DNA of 64,000 nt from Actinomycetes bacterium (GCA_029779645.1 JAKPAC010000012.1:186001-250000), one strand, 5' to 3'; positions 47,113-56,321 are shown, counted from the first letter of the stretch. Notes: generated by a model from the sequence alone, not told the origin. Numbers and translations are program-made.

Positions 47113-47221
47113 TGCAGGCTCCTCACACATCGCGCCGCGAAGATCGCGGCATCGTCACCATCGTACTGTGCGCCCCGCACCCCCTGCGGCATGCGCGGCG
47201 AGGCATGTGCGCCCGGGGTAT

Positions 47222-47261
47222 GCGAACGGGCGCCGGATCCGAAGATCCGACGCCCGTTCGC
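47222..47261 (-). terminator. UUCG-capped hairpin after rpsD
   Basis: Arms GCGAACGGGCG (47222-47232) and its complement (47251-47261) flank one mismatch and an inner 6-bp stem (47234-47239 with 47244-47249). On the minus strand the loop is C-UUCG-G, an extra-stable tetraloop. It lies 23 bases past the rpsD stop. The following sequence is not T-rich. It is a likely terminator or 3' stability element. Confidence 0.7.
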
Positions 47262-47284
47262 AATCGCTGCGCTGTGCCTGTGGC

Positions 47285-47914
47285 CTAGCGGGCTGCGTAG
47301 TACTCGACGACGAGCTGCACGTCACACGTGACCGGCACCTCGGAGCGCTTCGGGCGACGCACCAGGCGCGCCTGCAGCTTGTCGAGCTCGACATCGAGGT
47401 AGGCCGGCGTGGCCGGGAGCACGTCGGTGTGACCACCGGCGGCCGCGACCTGGAAGGGCTCGGTGGCCTCGCTGCGCGCCTTGACGTGGATGAGCTGACC
47501 CGGCTTCACACGGAACGACGGGCGGTCGACGAGCTGGCCGTCGACCATGATGTGGCGGTGCACGACCAGCTGACGCGCCTGTGCGGTGGTGCGGGCGAAG
47601 CCGGCACGCAGCACGAGGGCGTCGAGGCGCTGCTCGAGCAGCTCGACCAGGTTCTCACCGGTCAGGCCGTCCTGACGACGAGCCTCGTCGAAGGTGTTGC
47701 GCATCTGCTTCTCGCGGATGCCGTACTGGGCGCGAAGGCGCTGCTTCTCGCGCAGACGAACGGCGTAGTCGCTGTCCTGCTTGCGCTTGGTGCGGCCGTG
47801 CTCGCCGGGCGCGTAGGGGCGCTTCTCGAGGTACTTGGCCGCCTTCGGGGTGAGGGCGATGCCCAGCGACCGCGAAAGGCGGGTCTGGCTGCGGGTGCGT
47901 GACTTCGTAGACAC
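47285..47914 (-). CDS. rpsD: 30S ribosomal protein S4
   Basis: Primary 16S rRNA binding protein of the small subunit, often also a translational repressor. The 209-residue protein begins SRTRSQTRLSRSLGIALTPKAAKYLEKRP and has no N-terminal zinc cysteines, so it is the zinc-free form. The S4 RNA-binding domain spans about 98-160 (RLDALVLRAGFARTTAQARQ; VHRHIMVDGQLVDRP). GTG start with TAGGA upstream. A 186-base gap upstream to rarA is available for its own promoter and a leader. Confidence 0.98.
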   Translation of the reverse strand: MSTKSRTRSQTRLSRSLGIALTPKAAKYLEKRPYAPGEHGRTKRKQDSDYAVRLREKQRLRAQYGIREKQMRNTFDEARRQDGLTGENLVELLEQRLDALVLRAGFARTTAQARQLVVHRHIMVDGQLVDRPSFRVKPGQLIHVKARSEATEPFQVAAAGGHTDVLPATPAYLDVELDKLQARLVRRPKRSEVPVTCDVQLVVEYYAAR

Positions 47915-48100
47915 GATTTCCTAACTCTTGATCAATGTGAATGCCGGCCGCTCGCGACCACGCGTGGGCGCGCAGAACTGCACCGGAGAAATCAGAGGGA
48001 TGTGCCCTGCGAAGCGTCACCGGCTACAGGTGCCGCTCCTCAGCCTTCGAATTCGTTGCAGCCGCGCGCAGAAATCGAGCCTTGGGCAGAGGAAATCGTA
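47915..48100 (-). promoter_or_regulatory. rpsD promoter and leader region
   Basis: This 186-base gap between the rarA stop and the rpsD start holds no gene. Reading minus, TGATACGAT just after the rarA stop could be an extended -10 (TACGAT), though no clear -35 is seen; that would give a leader of about 170 bases. The leader contains a perfect CCACGCGTGG palindrome (47958-47967) inside a longer GC-rich dyad. S4 autoregulation is known for other bacteria; here it is only a possibility. Confidence 0.4.
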
Positions 48101-49510
48101 TCACGCCGGGGGCGGCGCATCCGCGCCGGGCGCGAGGATGCGCCGGATCTTCTCGAGGCGGGCCTGGATGTCGCGCTCGTGCCCGTGCGAGGTCGGCTGA
48201 TAGTAGCGCTGGCCGCGAAGCGCGTCGGGGAGGTACTGCTGCGCCACGATCCCGATCTCGGCATCGTGCGGATACCGGTACCCCGCTCCGTGCCCGAGCC
48301 GCTTCGCCCCCGCGTAGTGCGCGTCGCGGAGGTGCATCGGCACCGTGCCGATGCGTCCCGCGCGGACATCGGCGATCGCCGCGTCGATGGCCAGGTAGGC
48401 GGCGTTCGACTTCGCGGCGCTCGCCAGATAGATGGTCACCTCGGCCAGAGGGATCCGACCCTCGGGCATCCCGATGAACGCCACGGCGTCCGCGGCAGCG
48501 GTGGCGATGCCCAGCGCCTGCGGATCCGCCATGCCGATGTCTTCGGCGGCGCTGATCACCAGGCGTCGCGCGATGAAGCGCGGGTCTTCGCCCGCCTCGA
48601 TCATCCGGGCCAGGTAGTGCACCGCCGCATCGACGTCCGACCCCCGGATCGACTTGATGAACGCGCTGATCACGTCGTAGTGCTCGTCGCCCTGGCGGTC
48701 GTAGCGCAGCAGCGCCCGGTCGACCGCCTGCGCCACGAGCTCCGGCGTGACCACCGCCGAGGGGCGATCGTCGCCCGCGTCAAGACCGGCGGCCGCGTCG
48801 TCGCCCTCCACGGCCTCGCCCGCGAGACCGGCCGCCATCGCTGCGGATGCCTCGAGCGCCGTGAGCGCCCGGCGCGCGTCGCCGGAGGCCAGGCGCACGA
48901 TCGCGGCCCGGGCCTCGGGCGACAGCTTGACCTCGCCGCGCAGACCGCGCGGATCGGCGACGGCGCGATCGAGCAGCTCCCCGAGCCGCGCGTCGTCCAG
49001 CGGCGTGAGGGTGAGCAGCAGGGATCGCGAGAGCAGCGGCGAGATCACCGAGAACGAAGGGTTCTCGGTGGTCGCGGCGATCAGAATGACCCAGCCGTTC
49101 TCGACGCCCGGCAGCAGCGCGTCCTGCTGCGCCTTCGTGAAGCGGTGGATCTCGTCGAGGAAGAGGATCGTCGACTGCCCGTACATGTCACGCTGCGTCA
49201 GCGCGGACTGCATGACCTCGCGCACGTCCTTGACGCCGGCGGTCACCGCCGAGAGCTCGACGAAGCGCCGACCCGAGGAGCGTGCGATCGCCTGGGCGAT
49301 CGTGGTCTTGCCCGTCCCGGGAGGGCCCCAGAGGATCACCGACACGGCGCCCTGCGCCGCGCGCTCCGGATCGGCGAGCGCGACCAGCGGCGAGCCCGGG
49401 CGCAGGAGGTGCTCCTGCCCGGCGATCTCGTCGATCGATACCGGCCGCATCCGCACCGCGAGCGGAGTGGCGCCCTGGAACAGCGCCTGCGCGGCTGTTG
49501 GATTGACCAT
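48101..49510 (-). CDS. rarA: RarA/MgsA replication-associated AAA+ ATPase
   Basis: AAA+ ATPase acting at stalled replication forks. The 469-residue protein has TPLAVRMRPVSIDEIAGQEHLL, Walker A ILWGPPGTGKTTIAQ (near 58-72), Walker B ILFLDEIHRFTKAQQD, sensor 1 AATTENPSF, and the RarA C-terminal tetramerisation domain (RGSDVDAAVHYLARMIEAGEDP). A short Asp/Ala-rich insert lies near 235-250 in the lid region. ATG start at 49510 has GAGG only 1 base upstream, so the start is likely but not certain. Divergent from the next plus-strand gene. Confidence 0.94.
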   Translation of the reverse strand: MVNPTAAQALFQGATPLAVRMRPVSIDEIAGQEHLLRPGSPLVALADPERAAQGAVSVILWGPPGTGKTTIAQAIARSSGRRFVELSAVTAGVKDVREVMQSALTQRDMYGQSTILFLDEIHRFTKAQQDALLPGVENGWVILIAATTENPSFSVISPLLSRSLLLTLTPLDDARLGELLDRAVADPRGLRGEVKLSPEARAAIVRLASGDARRALTALEASAAMAAGLAGEAVEGDDAAAGLDAGDDRPSAVVTPELVAQAVDRALLRYDRQGDEHYDVISAFIKSIRGSDVDAAVHYLARMIEAGEDPRFIARRLVISAAEDIGMADPQALGIATAAADAVAFIGMPEGRIPLAEVTIYLASAAKSNAAYLAIDAAIADVRAGRIGTVPMHLRDAHYAGAKRLGHGAGYRYPHDAEIGIVAQQYLPDALRGQRYYQPTSHGHERDIQARLEKIRRILAPGADAPPPA

Positions 49511-49611
49511 GCCTCAAGGCTAGCCGCCGGCGCGACACCGCTGCCCGCACCGCGTCACCCGCGGCGCTCGAGGTCGCCGAGGGCCGCCGCGGTCCGCTCG
49601 GGTGCCGCGGT

Positions 49612-49640
49612 TTGTCGCCCCGGGGCGGGATGCGTAGAGT
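49612..49640 (+). promoter_or_regulatory. candidate promoter for the plus-strand run
   Basis: TTGTCG (49612-49617) and TAGAGT (49635-49640) are separated by exactly 17 bases; each matches 4 of 6 positions of the housekeeping consensus. It precedes the GTG at 49701, which has GGGAGG 5 bases upstream. Confidence 0.5.
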
Positions 49641-49700
49641 TTCACCGATTCGTCGCCGAGTGCGGCCGCGAATCGCGCAAGATCATGTCGGGAGGATGCC

Positions 49701-50000
49701 GTGGCAGCGCGAAGCAGAGACAAGGCGGCACGCGAGGCGCGAGAGCGCGCGCGCCGCTACCAGGCGCGCACCCAGCTGCACGAGGACCGAGGCCGTCGGC
49801 GCACGCGCGACAACGTGGTCGCTGGCGTCGTTGGCGGGCTGATCGTCGCGATCGCCATCGCCGGGCAGTTCGTGTACGCCTCGGTCGGCCCCGGTGCTCC
49901 CGAGCCGGCCCCCACGCCGAGCCCGTCCGCGACGACGCCCGCGCCCAGCCCCTCGCCCGAGGAGTCGACGCAGAGCCCCACCGAGGATCCCGCCGAATAG
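49701..50000 (+). CDS. single-pass membrane protein resembling a cyclophilin N-terminus
   Basis: A 99-residue protein: a highly charged, Arg/Ala-rich cytosolic segment (1-38), one membrane helix (about 40-60; VVAGVVGGLIVAIAIAGQFVYA), and an external tail rich in Pro, Ser, Thr and Glu (PEPAPTPSPSATTPAPSPSP). The first 70 residues resemble, from memory, the N-terminus of membrane-anchored peptidyl-prolyl isomerases encoded near rel in related actinobacteria. The cyclophilin domain is missing and no remnant follows before the DUF349 gene. It may be a decayed PPIase or a separate short protein. Good ribosome site (GGGAGG) before the GTG. Confidence 0.7.
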   Translation: MAARSRDKAAREARERARRYQARTQLHEDRGRRRTRDNVVAGVVGGLIVAIAIAGQFVYASVGPGAPEPAPTPSPSATTPAPSPSPEESTQSPTEDPAE

Positions 50001-50231
50001 CACGCGCGCCTGCGGCGCCACGCCCGGGCCCGGCGGCTCCGTCATCCCGCGCGGCGCGGCGTGGGCCGTCGTATTAGGCTAGGGGCGGTCACGCGCACGC
50101 CTGTGCGCACCGGCTCCCGCACGCGGCTCGCGCCGCGCGCGCGAGCGACCAAGCGACTGAGCGACACTCGTGCGGCTGCGGCCACAGCGAGCGACAAGAG
50201 CGCGGCCCTGGCCGCAGCGAGGTGGAATCAC

Positions 50232-51485
50232 GTGTCTTCCCACACTGAGCCGAACGAGACCGTCCAGCCCTGGGGCCGCGTCGACGAAGACGGCACCGTC
50301 TTCGTGCGCGAAGACGAGCAGTGGCGCGAGGTCGGGCAGTACCCCGACGCGACCGCCGAAGAGGCCCTCGCCTACTTCGAGCGCAAGTTCACCGACCTCG
50401 CCGACAAGGTCACGCTCCTCGAGCAGCGCTCCAAGCGCGGCGGCGCGACGGCCTCTGAGCTGACCCACGCGGTCCGGCAGCTTCGCGGCGACGTGGTCGG
50501 CGCGGCCGCGGTTGGCGACCTGGCGAAGCTCGACCGGCGTCTCGAGTCGCTGTCGGACACGCTCAAGGACGCGAGCGCACAGGAGGCGGCGGCATCCCGC
50601 GAGGCCGTCGTCGAGGCGGGACGCGAGCGCGAGGCGATCGTCGAGGCCGTCGAGGCACTCGCCGCGCAGGATCCGCAGAAGACGCAGTGGAAGACCACCA
50701 CGCAGCAGCTCAACGACGCGTTCGCGCAGTGGCAGAGCCACCAGCAGAACGGCCCGCGCCTGCCCAAGAACGAGGCGCAGGCGCTGTGGAAGCGGTTCCG
50801 GAACGCGCGCACGACGATCGAGCGCCACCGCCGCGAGTACTTCGCCGAGCTCGACGACGCACACCGCGCGGCCCGTGACGCGAAGACGCGCCTCGTCGAC
50901 CGCGCCGAGGCGCTCGCCCCGAAGGGCGAGGACGGCATTCCCGCCTACCGCGCGCTGCTCGACGAGTGGAAGGCGTCCGGTCGCGCCGGCAAGCGCGTCG
51001 ACGACAGCCTCTGGGCGCGCTTCAAGGCGGCCGGTGACGCGCTGTACGGCGCACGCGCCGAGCGTGACGCGGCGGAGGCTGCGGACTCGCTGCCGAAGGT
51101 CGCCGCCAAGAAGGAGCTGCTCGAGCGCGCGCAGGCGGTGGCCGACGAGCCCGACCTGGCCAAGGCCCGAGCGCTGCTCACCCAGATCCAGCGCGAGTGG
51201 GACGAGATCGGGCGCATCTTCGGCCGCGAGCAGGAGCGTCCGCTCGAGGACGGCATCCGCCGCGTCGAGGCGGCCCTGCGCGCGCGCGAGGACGCGGACT
51301 GGAAGGCCAACGACCCGCGCACGAAGGCTCGCGCCAACGACATGACGCAGCAGCTCGAAGACGCCATCGCCAAGCTCGAAGAGGAGATCGCGGCGGCGAA
51401 GGCCGCCGGCGATGCGGCCTCCGCCGCGAAGCTCGAAGAGGCGCTTGCCGCGCGCAAGGCCTGGCTCGGCGCCCTCGGGGGCTGA
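50232..51485 (+). CDS. DUF349 coiled-coil protein
   Basis: A 417-residue, highly charged, mostly alpha-helical protein with repeated DUF349 units (about 70 residues each; LWARFKAAGDALYGARAERDA, ALWKRFRNARTTIERHRREYFAELDDAHRAARDAK). The end is a long coiled coil. It starts WGRVDEDGTVFVREDEQWREVGQYP after a short N-terminus. The GTG at 50232 has GAGGTGG 6 bases upstream, better than the longer open frame. Family function is not known to me; such genes commonly lie near rel in actinobacteria. The 231-base gap before it shows TAGGCT (50075-50080) as a possible -10 but no clear -35. Confidence 0.85.
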   Translation: MSSHTEPNETVQPWGRVDEDGTVFVREDEQWREVGQYPDATAEEALAYFERKFTDLADKVTLLEQRSKRGGATASELTHAVRQLRGDVVGAAAVGDLAKLDRRLESLSDTLKDASAQEAAASREAVVEAGREREAIVEAVEALAAQDPQKTQWKTTTQQLNDAFAQWQSHQQNGPRLPKNEAQALWKRFRNARTTIERHRREYFAELDDAHRAARDAKTRLVDRAEALAPKGEDGIPAYRALLDEWKASGRAGKRVDDSLWARFKAAGDALYGARAERDAAEAADSLPKVAAKKELLERAQAVADEPDLAKARALLTQIQREWDEIGRIFGREQERPLEDGIRRVEAALRAREDADWKANDPRTKARANDMTQQLEDAIAKLEEEIAAAKAAGDAASAAKLEEALAARKAWLGALGG

Positions 51486-51506
51486 TCGGCGGCGCGGACG
51501 CACGCA

Positions 51507-51542
51507 CAGGGGCGCGGGAGGATTCACCCTCCCGCGCCCCTG
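51507..51542. terminator. strong hairpin terminator after DUF349 gene
   Basis: A perfect 15-bp stem, CAGGGGCGCGGGAGG (51507-51521) with its complement (51528-51542), closes a 6-base loop, 21 bases past the DUF349 stop. It is very GC-rich without a T run, and lies ahead of the next plus-strand gene, so the kinase-like gene probably has its own promoter. Confidence 0.75.
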
Positions 51543-51621
51543 TCGCGTCTGCACCGCTGGGTGTAGGTCCAGCGCCGTGCGCAGCGCGGGGGCGCCGACT
51601 CCGGCGGATAGGCTTCCCCTC

Positions 51622-52182
51622 GTGCTCGGCTTCGATGATCCGCTCCCCCGTCGCCCGCGTCGCATCGTGGTGGCGGGCGTCTCGGGCGCGGGCAAGACCA
51701 CGCTCGCGGCCCGCATCGCCGCGGTGTTCGACGCACCGCACACCGAGATCGACGGGCTCTATCACGGCGAGAACTGGACACCCCGCGACGCGTTCCTCGA
51801 CGACGTTCGCGCCCTCGTCGCGGGTGAGCGCTGGACGACGGAATGGCAGTACCACGTCGCGCGGCCGATCCTGAGCGAGTCGGCCGAGCTGCTCGTCTGG
51901 CTCGATCTGCCATTCGTGCGCGTCACGCTCCCGCGCGTCATCAGGCGCACCGTCGGGCGCCGGCTGCGCCGAGAAGCGCTGTGGAACGGCAACACCGAAC
52001 CGCCGCTGCACACGTTCTTCACCTCTCGCGAGCACATCGTGCGCTGGTCGATCGCCACGAGAGGCAAGTACCGCGAGCGCATTCCGCGCCTCGAGACGGA
52101 GCATCCCGATCTGCTCATCGTGCGGCTGCGCTCACGGCGCGAGGTCGAGGCGTGGCTCGCGGCGCAGCGACCGCGCGGCTGA
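51622..52182 (+). CDS. P-loop kinase-like AAA protein
   Basis: A 186-residue protein with Walker A VAGVSGAGKTTLA (near 14-26), EIDGLYHGENWTPRDAFLDDVRAL after it, and a Walker B-like LLVWLDLPFVRVTLPRV. The pattern resembles the adenylate kinase-related FlaR/topology modulation group of small NMP-kinase-like proteins. The late EHIVRWSIATRGKYRERIP and EVEAWL fit that group too. Substrate is unknown. GTG at 51622 is chosen because family-like sequence begins there; the ribosome site is weak. It may be transcribed together with the next gene. Confidence 0.75.
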   Translation: MLGFDDPLPRRPRRIVVAGVSGAGKTTLAARIAAVFDAPHTEIDGLYHGENWTPRDAFLDDVRALVAGERWTTEWQYHVARPILSESAELLVWLDLPFVRVTLPRVIRRTVGRRLRREALWNGNTEPPLHTFFTSREHIVRWSIATRGKYRERIPRLETEHPDLLIVRLRSRREVEAWLAAQRPRG

Positions 52183-52255
52183 GCCGGCGGCACGAGTTCT
52201 CCACAGCGACGCGACGCGCTCGCCGCGCGGGCACGCCGCCCCGCACAATCGGGAG

Positions 52256-53014
52256 ATGTCTGCATCACGCTTCATGTACTTCGCGGGCGAGCGCCTGTCG
52301 ATCGCCGAGCTCTCGGCGGCGAGTCTCGACGGCCACCTCGTGGGGCTCGGCGAGGGATTCATGCCGGCCGACGCGATCGAGACGATCGCGATGCGGGCGG
52401 CGTCGCTGCGCCCGCTGCTCGGCGACACGATGGCGGCGACGCTGCTCAGCGCCGCGTGGATCTGGGGCGCGCTGGATCGGCCGCCGGCGCGGCACAGCGC
52501 GCATCGCGCGGTCGAGCACCGGCTGCACCACGTGCTGAGCCGGCGCCTGGTGCTGCACGACGTGCACCTCGCCGTCGAGGGGCGCATGCTGCTCGGCGGC
52601 GTGTGGGTGAGCACGCCGCTGCACACCCTGATCGCGCTCGCTCGCGCCGCGACGCAGGGGCCGACTCGCACGAACGGCGCCGTCCCGGCCGGCGCCACGG
52701 AGCGCAGCACCACCGGCAGCAGCACCACGGAGCGCAGCGCTGCTGCTGTCGCCGGCGCGCACATCGCGTCGCTCGCCGCTGCGCGCGCCCTGGTCGAGCT
52801 GGGCCTCGCCGATCCCGACGAGGCGGTGGCGTGGCTGGATGCGAGAACCCGCATGCCGGGCAAGCACGCGGCGCGCGCGCTTCTCGATGCGCTGCGCGCG
52901 CATGCGCCGGCGGCGCGGCGCACCGAACGCCCCGGTGGGGCCGACCGCCCCGGGCGTCCCGGCCGAATCGGTCAGCCGCGAGCGCGCCGCGAGGCCGACA
53001 CCTCGTCTGCCTAG
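52256..53014 (+). CDS. conserved protein resembling AbiEi-type antitoxins
   Basis: A 252-residue protein. The first 130 residues ([71 protein letters not shown]) resemble, from memory, Microbacteriaceae proteins annotated as type IV AbiEi-family antitoxins, with a winged-helix-like start. A low-complexity Thr/Ser/Gly/Ala insert follows (about 138-165, containing a repeated TTERS-like unit), then a helical part and a basic Arg/Pro-rich tail. No AbiEii toxin gene is adjacent. ATG at 52256; GGGAG is only 1 base upstream, so the start is unsure. Its TAG overlaps the rel TAG in the opposite strand. Confidence 0.65.
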   Translation: MSASRFMYFAGERLSIAELSAASLDGHLVGLGEGFMPADAIETIAMRAASLRPLLGDTMAATLLSAAWIWGALDRPPARHSAHRAVEHRLHHVLSRRLVLHDVHLAVEGRMLLGGVWVSTPLHTLIALARAATQGPTRTNGAVPAGATERSTTGSSTTERSAAAVAGAHIASLAAARALVELGLADPDEAVAWLDARTRMPGKHAARALLDALRAHAPAARRTERPGGADRPGRPGRIGQPRARREADTSSA

Positions 53015-55263
53015 CCCGAGGTCACCCGATAGACGTCGTAGACCGCGTCGATGCGCCGCACCGCGTTCAGCACGCGGTCGAGGTGCACGATGTCGCCCAT
53101 CTCGAACACGAACCGGCTGAGCGCGAGGCGATCGTGCGAGGTCGACACGGTCGCCGAGAGGATGTTCACGTGATGCTCGCTCAGCACGCGCGTCACGTCC
53201 GAGAGCAGGCCGCCGCGATCGAGCGCCTCGACCTGGATCTGCACCATGAAGATGCTCTTCGTCGTCGGCGCCCACGCCACCTCGATCAGGCGCTCCGGAT
53301 CGCTCTGGAGCGACTTCACGTTCGGGCAGTCCGCACGGTGCACCGAGACGCCGCTGCCCCGTGTCACGAAGCCGACGATCGCGTCACCGGGCACCGGCGT
53401 GCAGCACTTGGCCAGCTTCACGAGGATGTCGGGGGCCCCGCGCACGAGGATGCCCGAGTCGCTGTTGCGGGTGCTGCGCTGGCGCCCGAGCGCGGGAAGG
53501 TCGATCGGTCCGGTGAGCGGCGCCGTCTGGTGCACCAGCGCGGTGACCTTCTCGATCACCGACTGGGTGCTGACATGCCCCTCGCCGACGGCGGCATAGA
53601 GCGCCGAGACGTCCTCGTAGCGGAGCTGGTGCGCAACCTCGGTGAACGAATCCTGGTTCATGAGTCGCTGCAGCGGCAGGTTCTGCCGGCGCATCGCCCG
53701 GGCGATCGCATCCTTGCCCTGCTCGATGGCCTCCTCGCGGCGCTCCTTGGTGAACCAGCCGCGGATCTTGTTCTTGGCGCGCGTGCTGCGCACGAAGGTC
53801 AGCCAGCCCTGGCTCGGGCCCGCGTCCGGGTTCTTCGAGGTGAACACCTCGACGACCTCGCCGCTGTGCAGCTCGGACTCGAGCGGCACCAGGCGCCCGT
53901 TCACCTTCGCGCCCATCGTGCGGTGGCCGATCTCGGTGTGCACCGCGTAGGCGAAGTCGACGGGGGTCGCGCCGGCGGGGAGGCCGATCACGCGACCCTT
54001 CGGCGTGAAGACGTAGACCTCCTTCGCGCCGATCTCGTACCGCAGCGAATCGAGGAACTCGCCGGGATCGGCGGTCTCGCACTGCCAGTCCGAGATGTGC
54101 GCGAGCCACGCCATGTCGGTATCGGCCGCCTTGCCCTCGGACTTGCCGCCGTTGACGCGCTCCTTGTACTTCCAGTGCGCGGCGACGCCGTACTCGGCCT
54201 GCTGGTGCATCTCGTTGGTGCGGATCTGGATCTCGACGGTGCGTCCACCGGGGCCGATGACCGTCGTGTGCAGCGACTGGTAGAGGTTGAACTTCGGCGT
54301 CGCGATGTAGTCCTTGAACCGCCCGGGCAGCGGCGTCCACCGCGCGTGGATCGCGCCGAGCACGGCGTAGCAGTCGCGCACCGAGCCGACCAGCACCCGA
54401 ATGCCGATGAGGTCGTAGATGTCGTCGAACTCGCGCCCGCGCACGATCATCTTCTGGTACACGGAGTACAGCTGCTTCGGTCGGCCCATGACCCGCCCCC
54501 GAATGCGCAGCTCGCGCAGATCTTCGTCGACGGCCGCGATCACCGACTGCATGTACTGCTCGCGCTGCGGCGTGCGCTGACGCACCAGGCTCTCGATCTC
54601 GGCGTAGATCTTCGGCTGGAGCACCGCGAACGACAGATCTTCCAGCTCGGCCTTGATGGTCTGGATGCCGAGCCGATGCGCGAGCGGGGCGTAGATCTCG
54701 AGGGTCTCGGTCGCCTTGCGCGTGGCCTTCTCGGCGGGGACGAAGCCCCAGGTGCGCGCGTTGTGCAGCCGGTCGGCGAGCTTGATCAGGAGCACGCGAA
54801 TGTCTTTCGACATCGCGACGATCATCTTGCGGACCGTCTCGGCCTGCGCGCTCTCGCCGTACTTGACGCGGTCGAGCTTGGTGACGCCGTCCACCAGCAT
54901 CGCGACCTCGTCGCCGAACTCGCCCCTCAGCTCCTCGAGCGGGTAGCCGGTGTCCTCCACCGTGTCGTGCAGGAGCGCGGCGGCGATGGCGCGCGGCCCG
55001 AGGCCGAGGTCGGCCAGGATCTGCGCGACCGCGACGGGGTGGGTGATGTACGGCTCGCCGCTCTGCCGCTTCTGCCCCTTGTGCGCCTCGGACGCGACCT
55101 CATACGCGCGCTCGATGACGGCCAGGTCGGACTTGGGGTGGTTCGTGCGCACCACGCGCATGAGGTGCGCGACGTCGTCGCTGCGGACCGAGCGCGAGAA
55201 GATGCGCGGCACGAGCCGGCGCAACGTCGAGCCCTGCGGCGCACCCGGAACCGATTCCGCCAT
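53011..55263 (-). CDS. relA: bifunctional (p)ppGpp synthase/hydrolase Rel
   Basis: Makes and degrades the stringent-response alarmone. The 750-residue protein has the HD hydrolase domain (about 50-200; His99-Asp100 and Glu103-Asp104 in [11 protein letters not shown], intact), the synthetase domain with RFKD at 315-318 (the RXKD signature of bifunctional Rel rather than RelA) and [13 protein letters not shown], a TGS domain (about 400-465), a helical and zinc-finger-like region ([12 protein letters not shown]) and a C-terminal ACT domain (about 670-750). ATG at 55263 with GGGAGG upstream. Downstream of secF; no apt gene is between them. Confidence 0.97.
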   Translation of the reverse strand: MAESVPGAPQGSTLRRLVPRIFSRSVRSDDVAHLMRVVRTNHPKSDLAVIERAYEVASEAHKGQKRQSGEPYITHPVAVAQILADLGLGPRAIAAALLHDTVEDTGYPLEELRGEFGDEVAMLVDGVTKLDRVKYGESAQAETVRKMIVAMSKDIRVLLIKLADRLHNARTWGFVPAEKATRKATETLEIYAPLAHRLGIQTIKAELEDLSFAVLQPKIYAEIESLVRQRTPQREQYMQSVIAAVDEDLRELRIRGRVMGRPKQLYSVYQKMIVRGREFDDIYDLIGIRVLVGSVRDCYAVLGAIHARWTPLPGRFKDYIATPKFNLYQSLHTTVIGPGGRTVEIQIRTNEMHQQAEYGVAAHWKYKERVNGGKSEGKAADTDMAWLAHISDWQCETADPGEFLDSLRYEIGAKEVYVFTPKGRVIGLPAGATPVDFAYAVHTEIGHRTMGAKVNGRLVPLESELHSGEVVEVFTSKNPDAGPSQGWLTFVRSTRAKNKIRGWFTKERREEAIEQGKDAIARAMRRQNLPLQRLMNQDSFTEVAHQLRYEDVSALYAAVGEGHVSTQSVIEKVTALVHQTAPLTGPIDLPALGRQRSTRNSDSGILVRGAPDILVKLAKCCTPVPGDAIVGFVTRGSGVSVHRADCPNVKSLQSDPERLIEVAWAPTTKSIFMVQIQVEALDRGGLLSDVTRVLSEHHVNILSATVSTSHDRLALSRFVFEMGDIVHLDRVLNAVRRIDAVYDVYRVTSG

Positions 55264-55296
55264 CTGGCACCTCCCAAGAACTCAATCTTAGAGCTC

Positions 55297-55312
55297 CCGG
55301 GCACTCGCCCGG
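55297..55312 (-). terminator. hairpin after secF
   Basis: CCGGGC (55297-55302) and GCCCGG (55307-55312) form a perfect 6-bp stem with a 4-base loop in the 74-base gap between the secF stop and the rel start. The gap also has TAAGAT (minus strand, near 55285-55290), a possible -10 for rel, without a clear -35. Confidence 0.5.
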
Positions 55313-55337
55313 CGCCACGGTCGCCCGCGGCATCGAC

Positions 55338-56321
55338 CTAGCGCAGGGCGAGCTCGCGATTGGCCAGCACCTTCGCGTCGCGCTCCTTGATGGCGGGCTC
55401 GTTCTCGCGCATGAGCGAGTAGAGCGGGGCCGCGACGAAGAGCGTCGAGTAGGTGGCGACGATGATGCCGACGAAGATCGACAGCGAGATGTCGCTGAGC
55501 GTATCGGCGCCGAGGACGAAGGTGCCGAGGAACAGGATCGCGCCCACGGGCAGGGCAGCGACCACCGAGGTGTTGATCGAGCGCACGAGCGTCTGGTTCA
55601 CCGCGAGGTTCACCGATTCGCCGAACGTGCGGCCGGAGATCTCGCCGTCCTCGTTCGTGTTCTCGCGAACCTTGTCGAACACGACGGTGGTGTCGTAGAG
55701 CGAGTACGCGAGGATCGTCAGGAAGCCGATCACCGCCGCCGGCGAGATCTCGAAGCCGGTCAGCGCATACACGCCGAGCGTGATGACCAGCACGTCGACC
55801 AGGCCAATGATCGAGGCGACCGACATCTTCCAGGTGCGGAAGTAGATCGCGAGGATGATGAACGTGAGCGCGAGGAAGATCGCGAGGCCCCAGAGCGACT
55901 GCTTGGTCACGTCGGCGCCCCAGCTGGGACCGATGAACGACGTGGTCACCTCGTCGACGTCAACCGAGTACGCCTCGGCCAGCGCGGCGGCGACCTGCTG
56001 CGTCTCGCCCGGCGACATCTGGTCGGTCTGGACGCGCACGGCGCTGTCGGCGATCGTCGTGACCTTCGTGGTCGCGCCCGGCACCACCTGCTTCACCGTG
56101 TCGGTGGCGATCGTCTGGTCGGGATGGTCGAGGCCGGAGATCGTGAACTGCGACCCGCCGGTGAACTCGATGCTGAAGTTGATCGGCTTGAAGATCGGCA
56201 CGATCGCCGCGCCCACGATGAGCGCGATCGCGATGATGAACCACAGACGCCGCTTGCCGACGAACGGGAATGAGAGCTTGCCTGAGTAGAGGTCGTTTCC
56301 GAACTGGCTCATAGAACGCAT
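55338..56321 (-). CDS. secF: protein translocase subunit SecF
   Basis: Membrane partner of SecD that uses the proton gradient to complete protein export. The 327-residue protein has one N-terminal helix, an external domain with IEFTGGSQFTISG, and five further helices, including GLAIFLALTFIILAIYFRTWK and the conserved YSLYDTTVVFDKVRENT. ATG at 56321 overlaps the secD stop (TGATG) and has GGAGAGG 3 bases upstream; a second ATG three codons in is less supported. Confidence 0.96.
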   Translation of the reverse strand: MRSMSQFGNDLYSGKLSFPFVGKRRLWFIIAIALIVGAAIVPIFKPINFSIEFTGGSQFTISGLDHPDQTIATDTVKQVVPGATTKVTTIADSAVRVQTDQMSPGETQQVAAALAEAYSVDVDEVTTSFIGPSWGADVTKQSLWGLAIFLALTFIILAIYFRTWKMSVASIIGLVDVLVITLGVYALTGFEISPAAVIGFLTILAYSLYDTTVVFDKVRENTNEDGEISGRTFGESVNLAVNQTLVRSINTSVVAALPVGAILFLGTFVLGADTLSDISLSIFVGIIVATYSTLFVAAPLYSLMRENEPAIKERDAKVLANRELALR

